6,948 nucleotides of DNA from Pseudomonadota bacterium. GTDB taxonomy: Bacteria > Pseudomonadota > Alphaproteobacteria > Rhizobiales > Rhizobiaceae. Position 1 is the stretch's first letter. The number at the start of each line of letters is the position of its first letter. The translations under genes and the position numbers were made by a program. Below the pieces are notes generated by a model, which worked only from the letters and a program-made list of their open reading frames with translations, searched no databases and was not told where the DNA came from. The stretch lies in contig JAEYTV010000515.1 of NCBI GenBank assembly GCA_023433855.1, forward strand, positions 1-6,948, in the 5' to 3' direction. Positions 5,995-6,948 of the stretch are shown here, piece by piece.

Positions 5995-5998
5995 GGAG
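5995..5998 (+). promoter_or_regulatory. Shine-Dalgarno GGAG that fixes the GTG start of rplJ
   Basis: GGAG at 5995-5998 lies seven bases before GTG 6006. This spacing and the normal L10 N-terminus ([13 protein letters not shown] once GTG is read as Met) support the GTG start over the in-frame upstream TTG at 5814. Confidence 0.8.
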
Positions 5999-6005
5999 AC
6001 AGACA

Positions 6006-6524
6006 GTGGAAAGAGCGGAAAAGCGCGAATTTGTCACGGAGCTGAGCGAAGTCTTCAAGGCTTCGGGTTCGGTTGTCGTGGCCCACTATGCTGGTGTCAC
6101 AGTTGCGCAGATGAACGATTTTCGTTCGAAGATGCGCGCTGCTGGCGGCACCGTCAAAGTCGCGAAGAACCGCCTGGCCAAGATCGCTCTTCAGGGCACG
6201 GAGTCGGAAGGGATGTCGGACCTGTTCAAGGGTCAGACGCTCATTGCCTACAGCAATGACCCGGTCGTCGCTCCGAAGGTTGTCTCGGACTTCGCCAGGA
6301 CCAACGACAAGCTCGTTGTTCTCGGCGGCGCCATGGGATCGACCACGCTCAATGCGGAAGGCGTCAAGTCGCTTGCGACCCTGCCTTCGCAGGACGAAAT
6401 GCGTGCAAAGCTGCTGGGTATGATTCAAACCCCGGCAACCCGCATTGCAGGTGTTGTTCAGGCGCCGGCAAGCCAGCTTGCCCGCGTTTTCGCAGCGTAT
6501 GCCAAGAAGGACGAAGCCGCGTAA
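6006..6524 (+). CDS. rplJ: 50S ribosomal protein L10 (172 aa, GTG start)
   Basis: L10 anchors the L12 dimers to the ribosome, forming the stalk that recruits translation factors. With L12 it also represses its own message in many bacteria. The globular N-terminal rRNA-binding domain runs to about residue 130, with the conserved segments [18 protein letters not shown] (23-40) and [14 protein letters not shown] (49-62). The C-terminal helix that binds L12 follows (about 135-170), with the end [10 protein letters not shown]. The start is GTG 6006, with a good Shine-Dalgarno; a longer frame from 5814 would add 64 residues unlike any L10. The length of 172 residues is typical of rhizobial L10. rplL starts 58 bases after the stop. 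Confidence 0.95.
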   Translation: MERAEKREFVTELSEVFKASGSVVVAHYAGVTVAQMNDFRSKMRAAGGTVKVAKNRLAKIALQGTESEGMSDLFKGQTLIAYSNDPVVAPKVVSDFARTNDKLVVLGGAMGSTTLNAEGVKSLATLPSQDEMRAKLLGMIQTPATRIAGVVQAPASQLARVFAAYAKKDEAA

Positions 6525-6582
6525 GGCGGAACTTCGCTGTTCATATCAAAACCAGTTCGAACCGAACAAAAGGAACTAGAAA

Positions 6583-6948
<366 letters not shown>

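Larger units (their letters stand above)
5633..6005 (+). promoter_or_regulatory. 373-nt structured leader between rplA and rplJ
   Basis: No gene is seen here; the sequence is a chain of potential stem-loops. In the first part (5642-5723) three strong hairpins follow rplA, then a UUCG-capped hairpin at 5751-5764 and an 8-bp hairpin at 5818-5837 (ATAAGCGC with GCGTTTAT, CGAG loop). The second part (about 5840-6005) fits the place and size of an L10 leader, the site where the L10-L12 complex represses rplJL in E. coli and other bacteria. A T5 run at 5811-5815 has no good hairpin directly before it. I see no strong promoter, but a separate rplJL promoter in this gap is possible. The open frame upstream of rplJ in this region is not considered coding. 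Confidence 0.6.

Noticed and set aside
5814..6005. In-frame upstream extension of rplJ from TTG 5814
   Set aside because: The extra 64 residues do not resemble L10, and a good Shine-Dalgarno with GTG at 6006 gives the normal N-terminus. The region is better explained as an RNA leader.

Overview
The window looks like chromosomal DNA of an alphaproteobacterium, most likely a member of the Rhizobiales close to Rhizobiaceae. The evidence is gene order (tuf, tRNA-Trp, secE, nusG, rplK, rplA, rplJ, rplL), high-GC coding sequence, a short single-membrane-span SecE, and L10 and L12 proteins of rhizobial type. The genus cannot be fixed from the sequence alone.

Layout. 1-261 is the 3' end of an EF-Tu gene (tuf), followed by a strong, probably bidirectional intrinsic terminator (283-313). 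370-3196 holds two divergently transcribed, clearly paralogous genes of the KpsS/LipB capsular-polysaccharide family, one on the minus strand (370-1668) and one on the plus strand (1832-3196). They share a 163-bp intergenic region that contains a perfect 8-bp inverted repeat. From 3303 the housekeeping cluster resumes on the plus strand: tRNA-Trp(CCA), secE, nusG, rplK (L11), rplA (L1), rplJ (L10) and the start of rplL (L7/L12), which runs off the window after 122 codons.

How it works together. The plus-strand genes are translation and secretion machinery: tryptophan tRNA, the SecE translocon subunit, the NusG elongation factor, and the L11-L1 and L10-L12 stalk proteins. The non-coding parts of this cluster are heavily structured. 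The 176-nt nusG-rplK gap can fold into several stem-loops, one of them a candidate L1 autoregulatory site. The 373-nt rplA-rplJ gap contains a run of stem-loops and, close to the rplJ start, a set of mutually exclusive pairings that fits an L10-type autoregulatory leader. rplJ starts at a GTG with a good Shine-Dalgarno.

The accessory part is the kpsS-like pair, inserted between tuf and tRNA-Trp. Both proteins have the features expected of CMP-Kdo-using GT-B transferases of capsule assembly: an HP motif and an NST motif near the C-terminal half, plus a shared GYLRPDWLTLE block. No other capsule genes, integrase or transposase are visible, so their role in a particular surface polysaccharide is inference. 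I found no sign of a wholly new system. The most checkable oddities are a cysteine in EF-Tu where phenylalanine is normal (next to a kirromycin-resistance position), the divergent capsule-gene pair in a translation locus, and the switch-like rplJ leader.
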